Source: Rhynchosporium graminicola (lineage: Eukaryota > Ascomycota > Leotiomycetes > Helotiales > Ploettnerulaceae). From it: DNA of 64,000 nucleotides. A program made the translations under genes and the position numbers. A model generated the notes under the pieces. That model worked only from the letters and a program-made list of their open reading frames with translations, was not told the DNA's origin and ran no database searches. How positions within the stretch are numbered: the stretch's first letter is position 1; each line of letters opens with the position of its first letter. Of this stretch, positions 21,819-33,401 are shown piece by piece. The stretch covers positions 186,001 to 250,000 of the forward strand of contig FJUW01000041.1 of the NCBI GenBank assembly GCA_900074885.1. Reading direction: 5' to 3'.

Positions 21819-24164
21819 TCACTCGAACTGGGCAGGCTTGGATGTAGGCTCAAAGTCCCCTTTTTCGGCCAGATCCCCTTGAAGATTTGCCGATCCAAGA
21901 GTCATGAAATGATGTGCCGCACCCATGAAACTCCTTCTATGTGGACGGGAATTGAAAGCCTGGCTTTCTTCTAACGATGTATCGACCAAATCTTCAATAC
22001 CAGGTCCTTCAATACCAGATTCAGGATACAAAGCCAATTGAACCTCTCGTTGCAGAGAGTGGATGAAATCGCTCGCACCAGAGAATTTCGATATGTTATC
22101 CTTGTTCGCGAAGGATTCGTACTTCGCGACAGCTTCATCAAGACGTTGTTTTGATTGCTGAGGTTTACCGAGCGTCAACCATGCATCTGCAGCTCGAACG
22201 CTCCACCAAGCTGATTTCCTCATCCTGGCTCCCAACATCCCAAACCCGGAGCCTTTCTTTGAAGCATAGCATGCCGCTATACGTTCTCGAATCAGAGCAT
22301 CACCAACCACACCGACAACTTTTGAGTCTAGGAGGCGTTGTCCCCAGTTCGCTGCATCCTCAGTTGCCGATCCACCTCGAAGCCTCAGCAACTCCATGAC
22401 TAATGCCAGCGATCGCAGTGCACCGTAGGATGCTCCGCATCTAGTGATGTAGGAATACTGGGAGGCCTCGAGCCACTTGTCGATAGTCTCCGATCTTATC
22501 TTGGAGCTCATCGACTGTGCATTCATCAGAGTGCTGATTGCAGCCATCTCATTTGCAGCAGCGTGATACTTCCAAGCATTGTCGTTGTTGAAATCGGATC
22601 TTAGCAAATCGTAAGTCGACTGAGCCAGCTTCCAATCTCGGAGCATGAAAGCATAATCTGCCAGCTTTCTCATGATAGCCTCGGGAGCGTCAGGTCTGTA
22701 GAAGCCCTGTGAAGGATCGTAGTTGCCACTTGTACCACTGGAAGTTGAGCCATTCGCGGCCGTCCTAGAGCTTCCTCCGAACACAGACCACTTCTTCGTT
22801 ATGTTGGTTATGCGCCCACTAAGTCCTCGCCGCCGGGAAGCGACTTGATCATTCCAGGTAGCAACACATCGTTCCATCGAGGGGACGATTGATTGGGTGA
22901 CCATTTCTCGAATGAACGTTCTGATGGCAGTGGTGTCTGACTCAAAGATACAGGGATGTGCTACCTCGACATCTTCTTCTAATTCTCGAGCTCGTATTAT
23001 AGCCATCTCCTCCGAAGCAGACTGCCACTCACAGCGAGGAAGCTCAACGCTGTCATCATCTGATGAAACACATTGAGTACTTCTAAGTCTGAGCAGATGA
23101 CAGTGAAGACCAAAATGGCGCTTCATTTGCTCAAACAGTGTTATTGACTTCGTAATATCGTCTCTCTCCTCGTCATGTACCAGAACATAATACCTCAAAT
23201 ACTCATTATTTACCCATAAGGGTAGACGTTTCTCGCCATGACTGGACTCGTCATACAGTTTGCGAAGGGTCTCAATAGGGTTTGTGTTTCTCGAACTGAT
23301 CGCAATGACACAAGCAACAGGATGCGCAAAGGTTTCGTGAGGTGCCAGAGGAATTCCGGAAAGTAACCTCCGGAGGTAAAGAGTGTAGAATGGTGAAGGT
23401 ACATCGGGACTTCTCATCTGTGTATTCTTAAAGGTCAAGTAGTCATCTCCATTCATAGTCGGGTATTCCTCAGCATGCATTAAATGTCGATCGACCAATG
23501 TCTCGATTGGAGAAATGTCTCCCCCAGTCCTGGCACGTTGAGCCGCAACTGAGGCAGTTATTGACTTGCCGTTTGGTATTGGAACCTTTTCATCTCCACT
23601 CTTCCGTGCACCCTGGGTAATCTCAGGAATCTCCTGCCCATCTCCAAGTTGAACGAATCGTACAGCGAAATCTTCCCAGGCCTTACCAGCACCTATGCTA
23701 TCCCGCACAGTAACCTTACCCTGCACTTGTTCCCCAAACGGCCTCAATAAATACCAAAGCCCCCCCTCAAACCCCTTGTCCTTCACCAATTCCTGAGTAT
23801 CCGTGGAAGTGTGAACCGCTATATGCGGCACAAATGCCTGCAGTATAAGATTTCGAGGATCATCTGGTCTGTCCGCTCCTGCTCCTAACTGTATACCCTC
23901 ACCCGGTGTTCCACCACCAAATACAGAACCAGACATTCGCGAAGGTGTTCCAAGTCCACTCGGTGATACAGATCTAGAGCCTGTCGGCGTGGATGTTGAG
24001 GCGAACAGAGAGGAGACAGAGGCGTTCGAGGCTCGATATGGTAAGGTAGATATTGAAGAGGCCAAAGTATCTGTAGATGCCATGATCTTTGGAAGTCTAA
24101 GGGAACCAATTCCCGAGCGTGGTTCCGGACGCTTCAAGGGCGAGGCATGGCTAGAAGGTGTCAT
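21819..24164 (-). CDS. trs85: TRAPP complex subunit Trs85 (TRAPPC8)
   Basis: A subunit of the TRAPPIII Rab GEF complex (Ypt1/Rab1) acting in ER-Golgi traffic and autophagy. It is a single exon of 781 residues from the ATG at 24164; an upstream in-frame TTG is ignored. The first 90 residues are Ser/Pro-rich. The conserved region begins at PDDPRNLILQAFVPHIAVHT and includes PFYTLYLRRLLSGIPLAPHE and HPVACVIAISSRN. It continues through FIREMVTQSIVPSMERCVATWND, then helical repeats such as RKLADYAFMLRDWKLAQSTY and DAWLTLGKPQQSKQRLDEA. This order is characteristic of the Trs85/TRAPPC8 family. The gene starts 511 bases from cca1 on the opposite strand. Confidence 0.9.
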   Translation of the reverse strand: MTPSSHASPLKRPEPRSGIGSLRLPKIMASTDTLASSISTLPYRASNASVSSLFASTSTPTGSRSVSPSGLGTPSRMSGSVFGGGTPGEGIQLGAGADRPDDPRNLILQAFVPHIAVHTSTDTQELVKDKGFEGGLWYLLRPFGEQVQGKVTVRDSIGAGKAWEDFAVRFVQLGDGQEIPEITQGARKSGDEKVPIPNGKSITASVAAQRARTGGDISPIETLVDRHLMHAEEYPTMNGDDYLTFKNTQMRSPDVPSPFYTLYLRRLLSGIPLAPHETFAHPVACVIAISSRNTNPIETLRKLYDESSHGEKRLPLWVNNEYLRYYVLVHDEERDDITKSITLFEQMKRHFGLHCHLLRLRSTQCVSSDDDSVELPRCEWQSASEEMAIIRARELEEDVEVAHPCIFESDTTAIRTFIREMVTQSIVPSMERCVATWNDQVASRRRGLSGRITNITKKWSVFGGSSRTAANGSTSSGTSGNYDPSQGFYRPDAPEAIMRKLADYAFMLRDWKLAQSTYDLLRSDFNNDNAWKYHAAANEMAAISTLMNAQSMSSKIRSETIDKWLEASQYSYITRCGASYGALRSLALVMELLRLRGGSATEDAANWGQRLLDSKVVGVVGDALIRERIAACYASKKGSGFGMLGARMRKSAWWSVRAADAWLTLGKPQQSKQRLDEAVAKYESFANKDNISKFSGASDFIHSLQREVQLALYPESGIEGPGIEDLVDTSLEESQAFNSRPHRRSFMGAAHHFMTLGSANLQGDLAEKGDFEPTSKPAQFE

Positions 24165-24675
24165 GAAGACCAACAAAAGATCTTATCTTGGGAATGAAAG
24201 GTTTCGCTTCGTCGCTCAGAGGCCAGGAGCCTTGCACAGCGACATGCGCGTGTTTTGGAGCGAAACAAAACGTACGAGATCAAGATATCAGCGGCGGTTC
24301 GGTCCCGATATGGGAAACGTGGATAGTTCTGCTAGTCTGTACCTGATAGAACTTGTCGCCTTGGGCAATTTTGTAGTGGACATGGAATCAAAGTCACATG
24401 GATCGTCGAGTTGTTCACGGAGGTGATTTCATGTCTTTTTGGCCTTCGAGTGCTGGCGGCGCAAATTGTTAAGATAACAGAGCACCTCGAGACCTTGAAG
24501 ATACAAAGTACTCTATCTTCACGTGACTAGAGATATTCTCTGAAAACATCGCGACTCTTGCTTCCAAAAACAATCAGATGTTTTAAAAAAGACAAATCCT
24601 TATAGGCACACGCTATGCGCAACTACTTATGACATGAAATACTGAAGGCACCGGGCAAAAATTAAGACCAGGCCT
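24165..24675. promoter_or_regulatory. Divergent intergenic region, trs85 / cca1
   Basis: This head-to-head gap of 511 bases must hold both promoters. No element was recognised. Confidence 0.4.
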
Positions 24676-26519
24676 ATGAGTCTTTGTCAAGCAACAGTCA
24701 CCGCCAGCTCCCAACTCAAATTTGGTCGAGTCACACTCACACTTTTCTCTACCAGAGTATTTTCTTCGTATCCTCACATGAAACGGAAATCTGGTACCGA
24801 GGAAGATCGTGAGTTCAAAAGGTTTAAGGGCAAAATGGCGACCACAAATATCACCCTCACCCCACGGGAGGCCCAACTACGTGAGCTCTTACTCGATGTA
24901 GCACGTTACATCGACGAATCCAAAGAAATCAAAGAGAAGATCGAACTCCGCTTCGCCGGAGGATGGGTGCGAGACAAGCTGCTCTCAATCCCCAGCCATG
25001 ACATCGACACAGCCATCAACGCCATGACAGGCTATGCTTTCAGCATCAAAATGCAAGAATTTCTCAAGAACGAGGAGAACATGAAGAAACATGCTCTCGA
25101 AGCCAAAGACATTGGAAATCTTCACAAGATTCTGGCTAATCCAGAAAAGTCTAAGCATTTGGAAACGGCGACGACCAAGATCTTCGGCTTCGATGTGGAT
25201 TTTGTGAATTTGAGAAAGGAGACTTATTCAGATGATAGTCGAAATCCGCAAATGGAGTTTGGGACTGCCGAGGAAGACGCATTGAGGAGGGATGCTACTA
25301 TTAATGCTCTGTTCTACAATCTTAGAACGGATTTAGTAGAGGATTTCACTTCGGGGATTGAGGATCTGGCGGCGAGGAGAATTAGAACCCCTCTTGAACC
25401 TAAGACGACTTTTACTGATGATCCTTTGAGGGTACTCCGGTTGATTCGATTCGCGAGTCGATTGGGTTTCAGTATTGATCCAGCTTCTGAGGCTTCCATG
25501 AGTGATCCTGTGGTCATGGAAGCTTTGAAATTGAAAATTAGTCGAGAGAGGGTTGGTGTTGAGTTAGAGAAGATGCTGAAAGGTACGCTATTCGTCATGG
25601 AATTTCAATGCTTCACTATACAAGATAGCATACTGACACTTCTCAGGAAATGACCCAATGGGTTCACTTCAACTCATCGATCGTCTCGGTCTTTACCCCA
25701 CAATCTTCACCGATCCAACATCACTCACACCCTGCTCCCAACCCTCCACGCAAAACTGGTCCATCACCTACGCCTGCCTCTCTTCGCTCTCCTCCAACGC
25801 TACTCCAGGCTCAATCTACCAATCTCTCGTACGCTCCCCCGAAGCCAAATACCTAAGCTGGGTCCTCGCAGCCATAACACCTTGGTCTCAACTGCCTCTT
25901 CCCGAACCCACCAAACCAGGCGGAAAACTACCTCGTCCTCTTGGCACAGTAGTGGTACGCGAAGGGATCAAAAGCGAAAATAAGATCTGTGATGTCGTCA
26001 CAGGAGCTTTCAGACACTGTGAAGAGATCACGGCGCTAAAAGATGCGGTTGTAAAAAATGGCGAGGAGACGAAGCAGAGGGATACGGTGGGTATGACTAT
26101 CAGGAGGTGGGATGCGCAAGGTGGACATTGGAGACTTCAGGCTCTGTTTGCGCTTCTTGTTGAGGCGATGAAGCGAGATTCGACTTGTAAGTCCATTAGC
26201 CAAGTCCCACCCGATCAAAACACTTTGAAATACTGATACTGATATTTTACCAGCGTACGAACCTCTATTCAGCGAATGGCAGCAGTTCATTGATCACCTA
26301 GAAGCAATGGACATCCTGGATGCCCCAGCAGAACGCAGCATCATCGATGGCAAAATGCTTTTGAAGGAGCTAGGTATTGTTAAACCGGGAGTGTGGATGC
26401 GCCCAGCACTAGATGTGGTCATGCAGTGGCAGTTGAGGAATCCAGGAGTGTCAGACTATACGGGTGCGCTCGATGAGGTTCGGAAACGAAGCGAGGAGTT
26501 GAAGATTCCGAAGCCTTGA
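24676..26519 (+). CDS. cca1: tRNA nucleotidyltransferase (CCA-adding enzyme)
   Basis: Adds the 3' CCA to tRNAs in mitochondria, nucleus and cytosol. Exons are 24676-25582, 25647-26186 and 26254-26519 (introns 64 and 67 bases). The phase closes to 570 residues. The class II head domain shows RFAGGWVRDKLL with SHDIDTAI, then EEDALRRDATINALFYN (the RRD motif), and the neck motif SRERVGVELEKMLKG, which is broken by intron 1. Three in-frame ATGs precede the domain: 24676, whose 34-residue extension (MSLCQATVTASSQLKFGRVT) is basic and hydroxylated like a mitochondrial presequence; 24778, followed by KRK...FKRFKGK, a possible nuclear signal; and 24835. Yeast CCA1 makes compartment-specific isoforms from alternative ATGs, so the same is likely here. 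Confidence 0.94.
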
Positions 26520-27923
26520 TAGGGGAATGCTGTGACGAGGCGATCCTAATATTTAGCAAATGATTCATTGCTACAGCGTGAACTCTGAACGAACCATTCA
26601 AGCCCGATTCTCGATGTCCTGATATCATGGTTTTGCAAGTGGCATCGTCTGCCTAACTCCTTCGAGATACCATATGAGTATCTAGCTGAAACACAAACTA
26701 TGTTCCTTCCTTCGTTCACTCGATCTGAATCGATCCCTCTCACAAATTGAATACTTGCCTTACTTACCTTAGGATCCCTCATTTACCATTTACCATGCGG
26801 TACTACATGCGAGGTAAAGCCGAAATTGTTCTTTTTTTGTTGCACATCGCACATCTCCCGACCACTCCGCCACGTCGCTTGTTTGTTAGACATCAAAAAG
26901 TAAGAAGTCTACATGCGTCTGAAACTCTTGTTTGGGTTTATACCCTCATTACTCGGTTATTGGGACACATATGGGCCTGGCCTTAGCACAAATATAAAGC
27001 TGCTGCCACCTAAGTATGTAATAGCTGGATATTTCGTCAAATTAGCGGGTCTGGTTGAGGAGTCCGCGGGCTACTGATTACGTGCATGTGTTTGTGGGTA
27101 TTCTGACTATCCTCGCGAGGATCGATTGCGGAGTGTGCTTACGAGACGTCTGTCTCGGTATATCTGGAAGTGTAGGTAACATTTAAAAACAAAGCAAACT
27201 CGCTTAGCGAATCTAGCTACCTGCCTAGGCAGCGAGGTAGTTCACCTTCAATTACCACCTGATGTCTGATTGTTTTCAGGTCTACTAATGCATAGCCATA
27301 GCGACGTGGTGGGTGGGTCTCCTGCAACTTGTTCGTTCATATGAGCGAAAGAAGTTAAATGTAATGGGAGTATGATGTTGACTTAGAAGGGCTGAAATCC
27401 GATATGAGGTGTTTTGCGAGATTCCAGTAACCACTTGAAATAGGTGGAGATTGCGTTGATAAAAAGCATGGCATTGGAACTGCTAACTGAGGCTGCATCG
27501 GTGATGAAGACTACACGGCCGTAGGACTGTGTATCTGGAGGAGAAAGGGAAATTAAATTTCATTCCTTCCATGTGAATAGTTTTGAGAAGATGTATATCA
27601 GTGTTTCCTTTTGAGAATTCAGGCAACACTTTTTGCTAAGAAGTAAAATGCTGGAGGCTCTAGCAATAGCCTCGAAGGTAAGTACACGTATAGTAGAATG
27701 TCATCCGAGCCTTTTAATCATATACAACCGTCCCAAAACCCAAAAGAATACAGCAGAAACCAAAACTTACCGCCAAGTGGGTATTCTAGATCCGAGCAAA
27801 TAAGCATGATAAGGAATATTGGCACCTCCCTTGTGAACGAGGCTGGAAGTTCCTATTAACGCCATGCGCCGAATCCTGATGCCGCTAAACCTCGACCCAA
27901 ATCCAAAACTCCTGAATATGCAA
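26520..27923. other. 1.4-kb intergenic stretch, no gene recognised
   Basis: Between the 3' ends of cca1 (plus) and the J-domain gene (minus). The frames seen are short and without domain or splice support. The J-domain gene's open frame continues antisense into this area but has stopped by 27924. Confidence 0.5.
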
Positions 27924-28947
27924 TCATGAAGCTTTTCCCATGCTTGCACTCCAAGCTTCATCTGCACTCTCGTCTTTTCCGGCAGCGCCGACGATGAATT
28001 CTAGCACTTTACTGATCCGGTCGTTAAGAATCCCTGCTCTGCCTATAGTTTCCGTCGGCGTTAAACCTCGTGCCTGTAAGCCGGCAACCTTGGCCCTGGA
28101 TGCCTTTTCTTCTTTTTGCTTTAGAGCACGATCGACCCGCATAGGGACGGCCAGTGTAACCCTCACAAGATGAATAGTAAGTCGTGCTCTACCTACGACA
28201 TCGAAATACCCCAGTCCCATTAATCGTTTCTGCACCCGATTGATTCTACCTAATTCGATATATATCAAAAGCGCATAAGTTCTCGTCGTCAACACCAATT
28301 CTCGGATACGAATAAAACTCTTTTCGACATTTATAACGAGTTCCTCGCTAACAAGGTTCGGATATTGGATGTGTAGTGTTTCTAGCCAGCGTTTTACAAT
28401 GACGAAATCGCCGGTCATGAATTCGTGAAGGATGGCTTCGACGGCACTGCGGAAGGTGTGCTCGCCGCCGAGGAAGGTCGTTTTGTCGGGAAGTTGGGCG
28501 GAGGTAGGTTTGGAGGCTCGATCGTAGGTTCGTCGCGCGCTGGGGGATTTGAGAATATCGAAGGCAAAGCCTAGGCGTTGGAAAGCACTGCGGGATGTCA
28601 GCATGGTCCCGAACCGGTACAACACGGATAATCTAAGTCGCTTACCTCGTCGATTTTTCATGGAATGGAGGTTTGTCAGGGTGGCATATTTTCGAACGCT
28701 CGAGATAGCATCGTCGCAATTCTGCTGGAGAAGCGGATCTGGGTGCGCCTAGTATATGATATAGCTATCCGGAATCAGCAGACTGTTGCGACACGATGTT
28801 CGGCGTGGGTATCGTACATCTTCTTCGCGAAGAACATCTGTAGCGTTGTCAATACAGTGTCGATCACATGTCATTCATTATCTGTAGGAGTAACTCACTC
28901 TGAATTATGTCATCTTTATGTTTAAAAATGTCACCTTCATCAGACAT
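27924..28947 (-). CDS. J-domain (DnaJ/Hsp40-type) protein
   Basis: A J domain stimulates a partner Hsp70. Four exons, 28947-28899, 28837-28818, 28764-28646 and 28587-27924, have introns of 61, 53 and 58 bases. Exon 2 is only 20 bases. The phase closes to 283 residues. The start reads MSDEGDIFKHKDDIIQ, then NVLREEDLYHILGAP, ELRRCYLERSKICHPDKPP with the essential HPD, and SAFQRLGFAFDILKSPSARR with TYDRAS, so all four J-domain helices lie in about residues 22-90. The rest (about 190 residues) is helical and basic with no G/F-rich or zinc-finger region, which makes it a class C (III) J protein. The precise client is unknown. It is divergent from fig4. Confidence 0.82.
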
Positions 28948-29727
28948 GGCGGCGGCGTAATGTATGCATTAAAACCGGTGAATGGAAATATAAGAAGAGA
29001 ATGTGGACATAATGAGGGGTGTAAATGCGTCGTTGGAAAGAAGGGGAGGGAGGGGATGAAGGGATCGTGAAGAAAAAAAGAGGAAGAGGTGGTGTGTAGT
29101 GCAGTGGTGGTGGGTTGGAGAATCCAGTACCAGTACCAGTACCAGTACCGGTCCCCCGTCCCGTGCGGTCCGTCGTTTTTCACATGCATCGAGGTCGGTT
29201 TCACATGCACCGGAGAGAAATGAAGCCTCAGATAAGATATGTACAGTAAGTACAGTAGCCTTCGGTTCCTTGCAATCAGCACGTGAAAAACAGGGGTGCA
29301 GGGGGTACAGTCAGTACAGTCTTGGCACGGGCAGGGATAGCCCGACGTCACTGAGGCCAAGATGGGAATGCGAAGGGGATGTGATGTGAAGGGGACTGGA
29401 TATCTGAGGTTCAGGCTCACGAGATCTACCTAGACAAGCTTTCCATGACCGGCTGGGGAGTTGCGAACTGTAGCACGACCACAAGATAGTCCACCACCAG
29501 AAGCCCGGCCTGTTCTATCCTCATCCGAGATTCATTCACCACCTGATCAGACTCGAAACCTTCCAACGTCTGGCAGATCCTTCCTCGGGATATCCACGAA
29601 CCCGATTCGGTTTATTGCTGCATACCCTTTCCCCATGGTTCTGCCAGCGCGGCAGATCGTCAAAACAGACTGCAACCTCGACCATGGAATGAAATGAAAG
29701 CTGGATAAGCTGGACTATCGGGCCAAC
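28948..29727. promoter_or_regulatory. Divergent intergenic region, J-protein / fig4
   Basis: A gap of 780 bases between divergent starts. It contains (CCAGTA)4 at 29124-29147 and several GTACAGT repeats around 29230-29320. No binding site was named. Confidence 0.4.
29124..29147 (+). repeat. (CCAGTA)4 microsatellite
   Basis: Four perfect CCAGTA units. Confidence 0.9.
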
Positions 29728-32700
29728 ATGGCGGATCAAGACGATGGACCTGCACGGCGGGGAAGATCTCCGGCACCAAGTGATACCGCGAGCAATCATG
29801 TGCATTTCGACACTGCCAGCATGTCCACTGATAATGCTTCGAGGTCGACCTCCGTCATGACCTCCCCGCTGACTGGGGACTTCAAGAACCCAAATATCAG
29901 CGACCAGTCATTACCAAAGTTTCCGCCGTTACACAACAACCCACCACAAAGCGCAGAGCAATTGAAGAGGCCATCCTCTGGAGTTGACGATGAGGACGAC
30001 GAGGAATCTACAGCACGCCCATTCCAGCGAAGCACCAGTCCAACCTCCGATCTGAAACGGAATAAGGGAGCAGAATACGAGAAGGTTGGAGATCTAGGAG
30101 TCTGCAAGATGCACAAGTTCTCCTTGTACGAAACGGCCCAGAAATACTATTTTGTCGGCGCAGATGTCATGGATAGACGATTTCGAATCTTGAAGATCGA
30201 CCGGACATCGGATTCGGGGAACCTCAACATCTCGGAGGATGAGATTGTCTACACGAAGAAAGAGATGAGCCAGTTGCTGAATGCTATCGATGATGGTAAT
30301 AAGAGCACCGGAGGCATGAAGTTGAGGTCGACCACTTGGGGCATCATTGGCTTCATACGCTTTACTGGGGTTTACTACATGCTGGTCATTGTCAAAAGGA
30401 GCCAAGTGGCTATGATTGGTGGTCATTTTACATATTCTATTGATGCTACGGAACTCATTCCACTGACTACAGGCCCAAGTTCACGCTTCAAGCCGGATCT
30501 CAGAAATACTGAAGAGTCTCGCTTTATTGGTATACTCAACAACCTTGACCTGACAAGGTCGTTCTACTACAGTTATTCATACGACATCACACGTACTTTG
30601 CAACATAACATGTTGGCCGAAAGAGAGGCACTAGCCAAAGGCATGCCATACCCTCATGATCAGAATTACAACTCCATGTTTGTGTGGAACAGTTATCTTC
30701 TAAAGCCTGCAGCATCAGCTCTTAAAAATACCTATGATTGGTGTATGCCGGTCATTCATGGTTATATTGACCAGTCTGGTGCGTTGAACTTTCTAATTTT
30801 TCATCCTCGCTGACACATCTAGCTCTTTCGATATATGGCCGCACTGCCTACATCACTATCATTGCAAGACGGTCACGGTATTTTGCCGGTGCCCGTTTCT
30901 TGAAGCGTGGTGCAAATGATTTGGTAAGAGCCTAATCCGTAGAGTTGCACTGTTGGCTAACGAATCAGGGCTATGTTGCTAATGATGTGGAGACAGAGCA
31001 AATTGTTTCCGAAATGCTAACAACCTCGTTCCATGCTCCTGGCCCTAAGCTTTTCGCCAGCCCAAACTTCACCTCATACGTCCAGCATCGAGGAAGCATT
31101 CCATTGTACTGGACCCAAGATAATACTGGAGTGACTCCCAAGCCACCCATAGAGTTAAATCTTGTAGATCCATTTTACAGTGCAGCCGCTCTACACTTTG
31201 ACAATCTGTTCGAGAGATATGGTGCTCCAGTCTATGTCCTCAATCTCGTGAAAGCTCGGGAGCGGACACCCAGAGAATCAAAACTCCTGGTTGAGTTCAC
31301 GAACGCCATCACTTACCTCAATCAATTTCTCCCAGCCGATAAGAAAATCATACATAAAGCATGGGACATGAGTCGAGCGTCAAAGAGTCGTGATCAAGAT
31401 GTTATTGGAACGCTGGAAAACATCGCCGAGGAAGTAGTTACAACGACCGGCTTTTTCCACAACGGAGATGGCAAGATCACTATGCCCAAAGTGCAAAACG
31501 GAGTTGCAAGAACTAATTGTATCGATTGTCTGGATCGGACCAATGCAGCTCAATTCGTCATCGGTAAGAGGGCTCTTGGTCACCAGCTTCATGCTCTAGG
31601 GATCATTGGTGATACTTCGATTGACTACGATACTGATGCCGTCAATCTTTTCACGCACATGTATCACGATCATGGAGATACAATCGCTATTCAGTATGGC
31701 GGTTCTCAGCTCGTTAATACCATGGAAACATACCGCAAGATCAATCAGTGGACAAGCCATTCAAGAGACATGGTAGAAAGCTTCAAGCGTTACTACAACA
31801 ACTCGTTTCTGGATGGACAACGTCAGGAGGCTTATAATTTGTTCCTGGGAAATTATATTTTTGCTCAAGGTCAGCCAATGTTGTGGGATCTCGCGACAGA
31901 TTACTACCTTCACCATGCCAATCCTCGTCTCTGGTCTGGTAAGCGGCGTCGAAGCTACATCAACTGGTACACTCCCGAGTTCCTGGAAAAGAGAGTCCTT
32001 CCACCACATGTCGACCCAACCGGTCTTATGATTTCCAAGCCCCTCGGTTACTATGACGAGTACTGGCTCGAGTACTACAAACCACTCTCTGTATCCTCCC
32101 TCCTCAAGGTATTCTCCTACATGGGGAAACTTAATTCGACAATCAGATACATCCCATTCCGTTCCACGCAGGAAGGACGTTACGATCTCTCTCCTTTCAA
32201 AGTGCGCACCGAACTCGATCAAGACGTACCTGACAAGAAGAAAGTCAGGAAAGAAGTCACCATCGTCGATCCAGCAGACGAAGTCGAAGCCGAAGGCGCC
32301 GCCGACGACAATGTATCCATCAAATCCGGCACCACTATAAACACGAAACGTATCTCCATCCAACGCTGGCTCCAACCTATTCATGAGAAAAATGGAAACC
32401 ATCACCATAGCATCATGAAAGAATCCGCCCAGCCAATTCTCTCGCCACAAAAACAAAAACTGACGCCACTTGACAAGAGTAAAGCCGCCCAATGGACATT
32501 TACACAAGTCGTGCACGAGTCGCTTAACCCCTCCGTCAGTGCACAAGAAACGGATGATTACGCGCGATATATCTCGCATCCACAAATTCTCCCTCTCGTA
32601 GTCAGCGACGCGATTCCGGCGGAGATTGATGCTGAGTATCTTGAGTATGTGAATGGGAGTTGGCGAGACATTGGGATCGTTACGACGGGTGATGAGGAAT

Positions 32701-32867
32701 TAGGAAGCGGAGGAGAGGATGTCGCAGCGGAGGAAGCGAGGGATTTCTTGACTGTGGGAGAGAATCCGTTGTGTGTCTTGGAAGAGGATCTTGGTAAGAA
32801 GAGGTATAAGGCTTATAGGAAGTGGTTGGCGGGGAAGAGTCTATTTAAGCAACAGCCTATTGATTAG
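29728..32867 (+). CDS. fig4: Polyphosphoinositide phosphatase Fig4 (SAC domain)
   Basis: Fig4 removes the 5-phosphate of PI(3,5)P2 and, with Vac14, activates the PI3P 5-kinase Fab1 on the vacuole. Exons are 29728-30778, 30823-30923 and 30969-32867 (introns 44 and 45 bases). The phase closes to 1016 residues. A disordered Ser-rich N-terminus is followed by the SAC domain, with [40 protein letters not shown] and [20 protein letters not shown] (across the exon 2/3 junction). The catalytic CX5[11 protein letters not shown], has its nucleophile near residue 568. A long C-terminal region with [18 protein letters not shown] and [14 protein letters not shown] fits Fig4 rather than Sac1, which is shorter and has C-terminal membrane helices, absent here. 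Confidence 0.95.
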
Positions 32868-33401
32868 TGGTAGTTGAACTTCATGGATGACATCGTCAGA
32901 GTCTTTGGGACAGGGTGATGCGGATGGCATTGATGGCGTTTTTTTTTTGGTTTGTAAATAGCTTGAGATACCACACAGAGTACTGTAGGATCCTAGAATT
33001 TGAAATACACATATCAGCAGAAATCGCGATGGTAACATTGAGTCGAAGCATTTCTGCTTTGCCATACAAGCTTCTCTCGTCCCTATGTAACCACTTGCAA
33101 ACACAAAAGATGCACGATTTAGAACAGGAACGGTAGACAAGTCCTCGCTTGATCCGTCATCCCAATCTTAATCATAATACACCGTATCAAGAGCGTTTAA
33201 AAACTTTGGAATTTAGACAGACCACTCGGAGATATGTTCAAGACGTTCTCTTATTATTATTCACGCAAGCTCTCTTAATGCAAAATTGATCTCGAGCTCG
33301 ACCTGCTAGGGTTGTCATGTGACCTCGACTAAGTGCTCACTTTGCGAACCCCAAAGGCCTGATCTTCAACCTTAAACTATCAGCCATCTCCAAACACCAA
33401 C
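32868..33401. other. Intergenic stretch between fig4 and tti2
   Basis: 534 bases holding the fig4 3' flank and the tti2 promoter; no element recognised. Confidence 0.5.

Noticed and set aside
31761..32585. 274-codon minus-strand frame
   Set aside because: It lies entirely antisense to the conserved Fig4 SAC domain. Its sequence is Trp/Gly/Val-rich, without domain or splice support, so it is a shadow frame.
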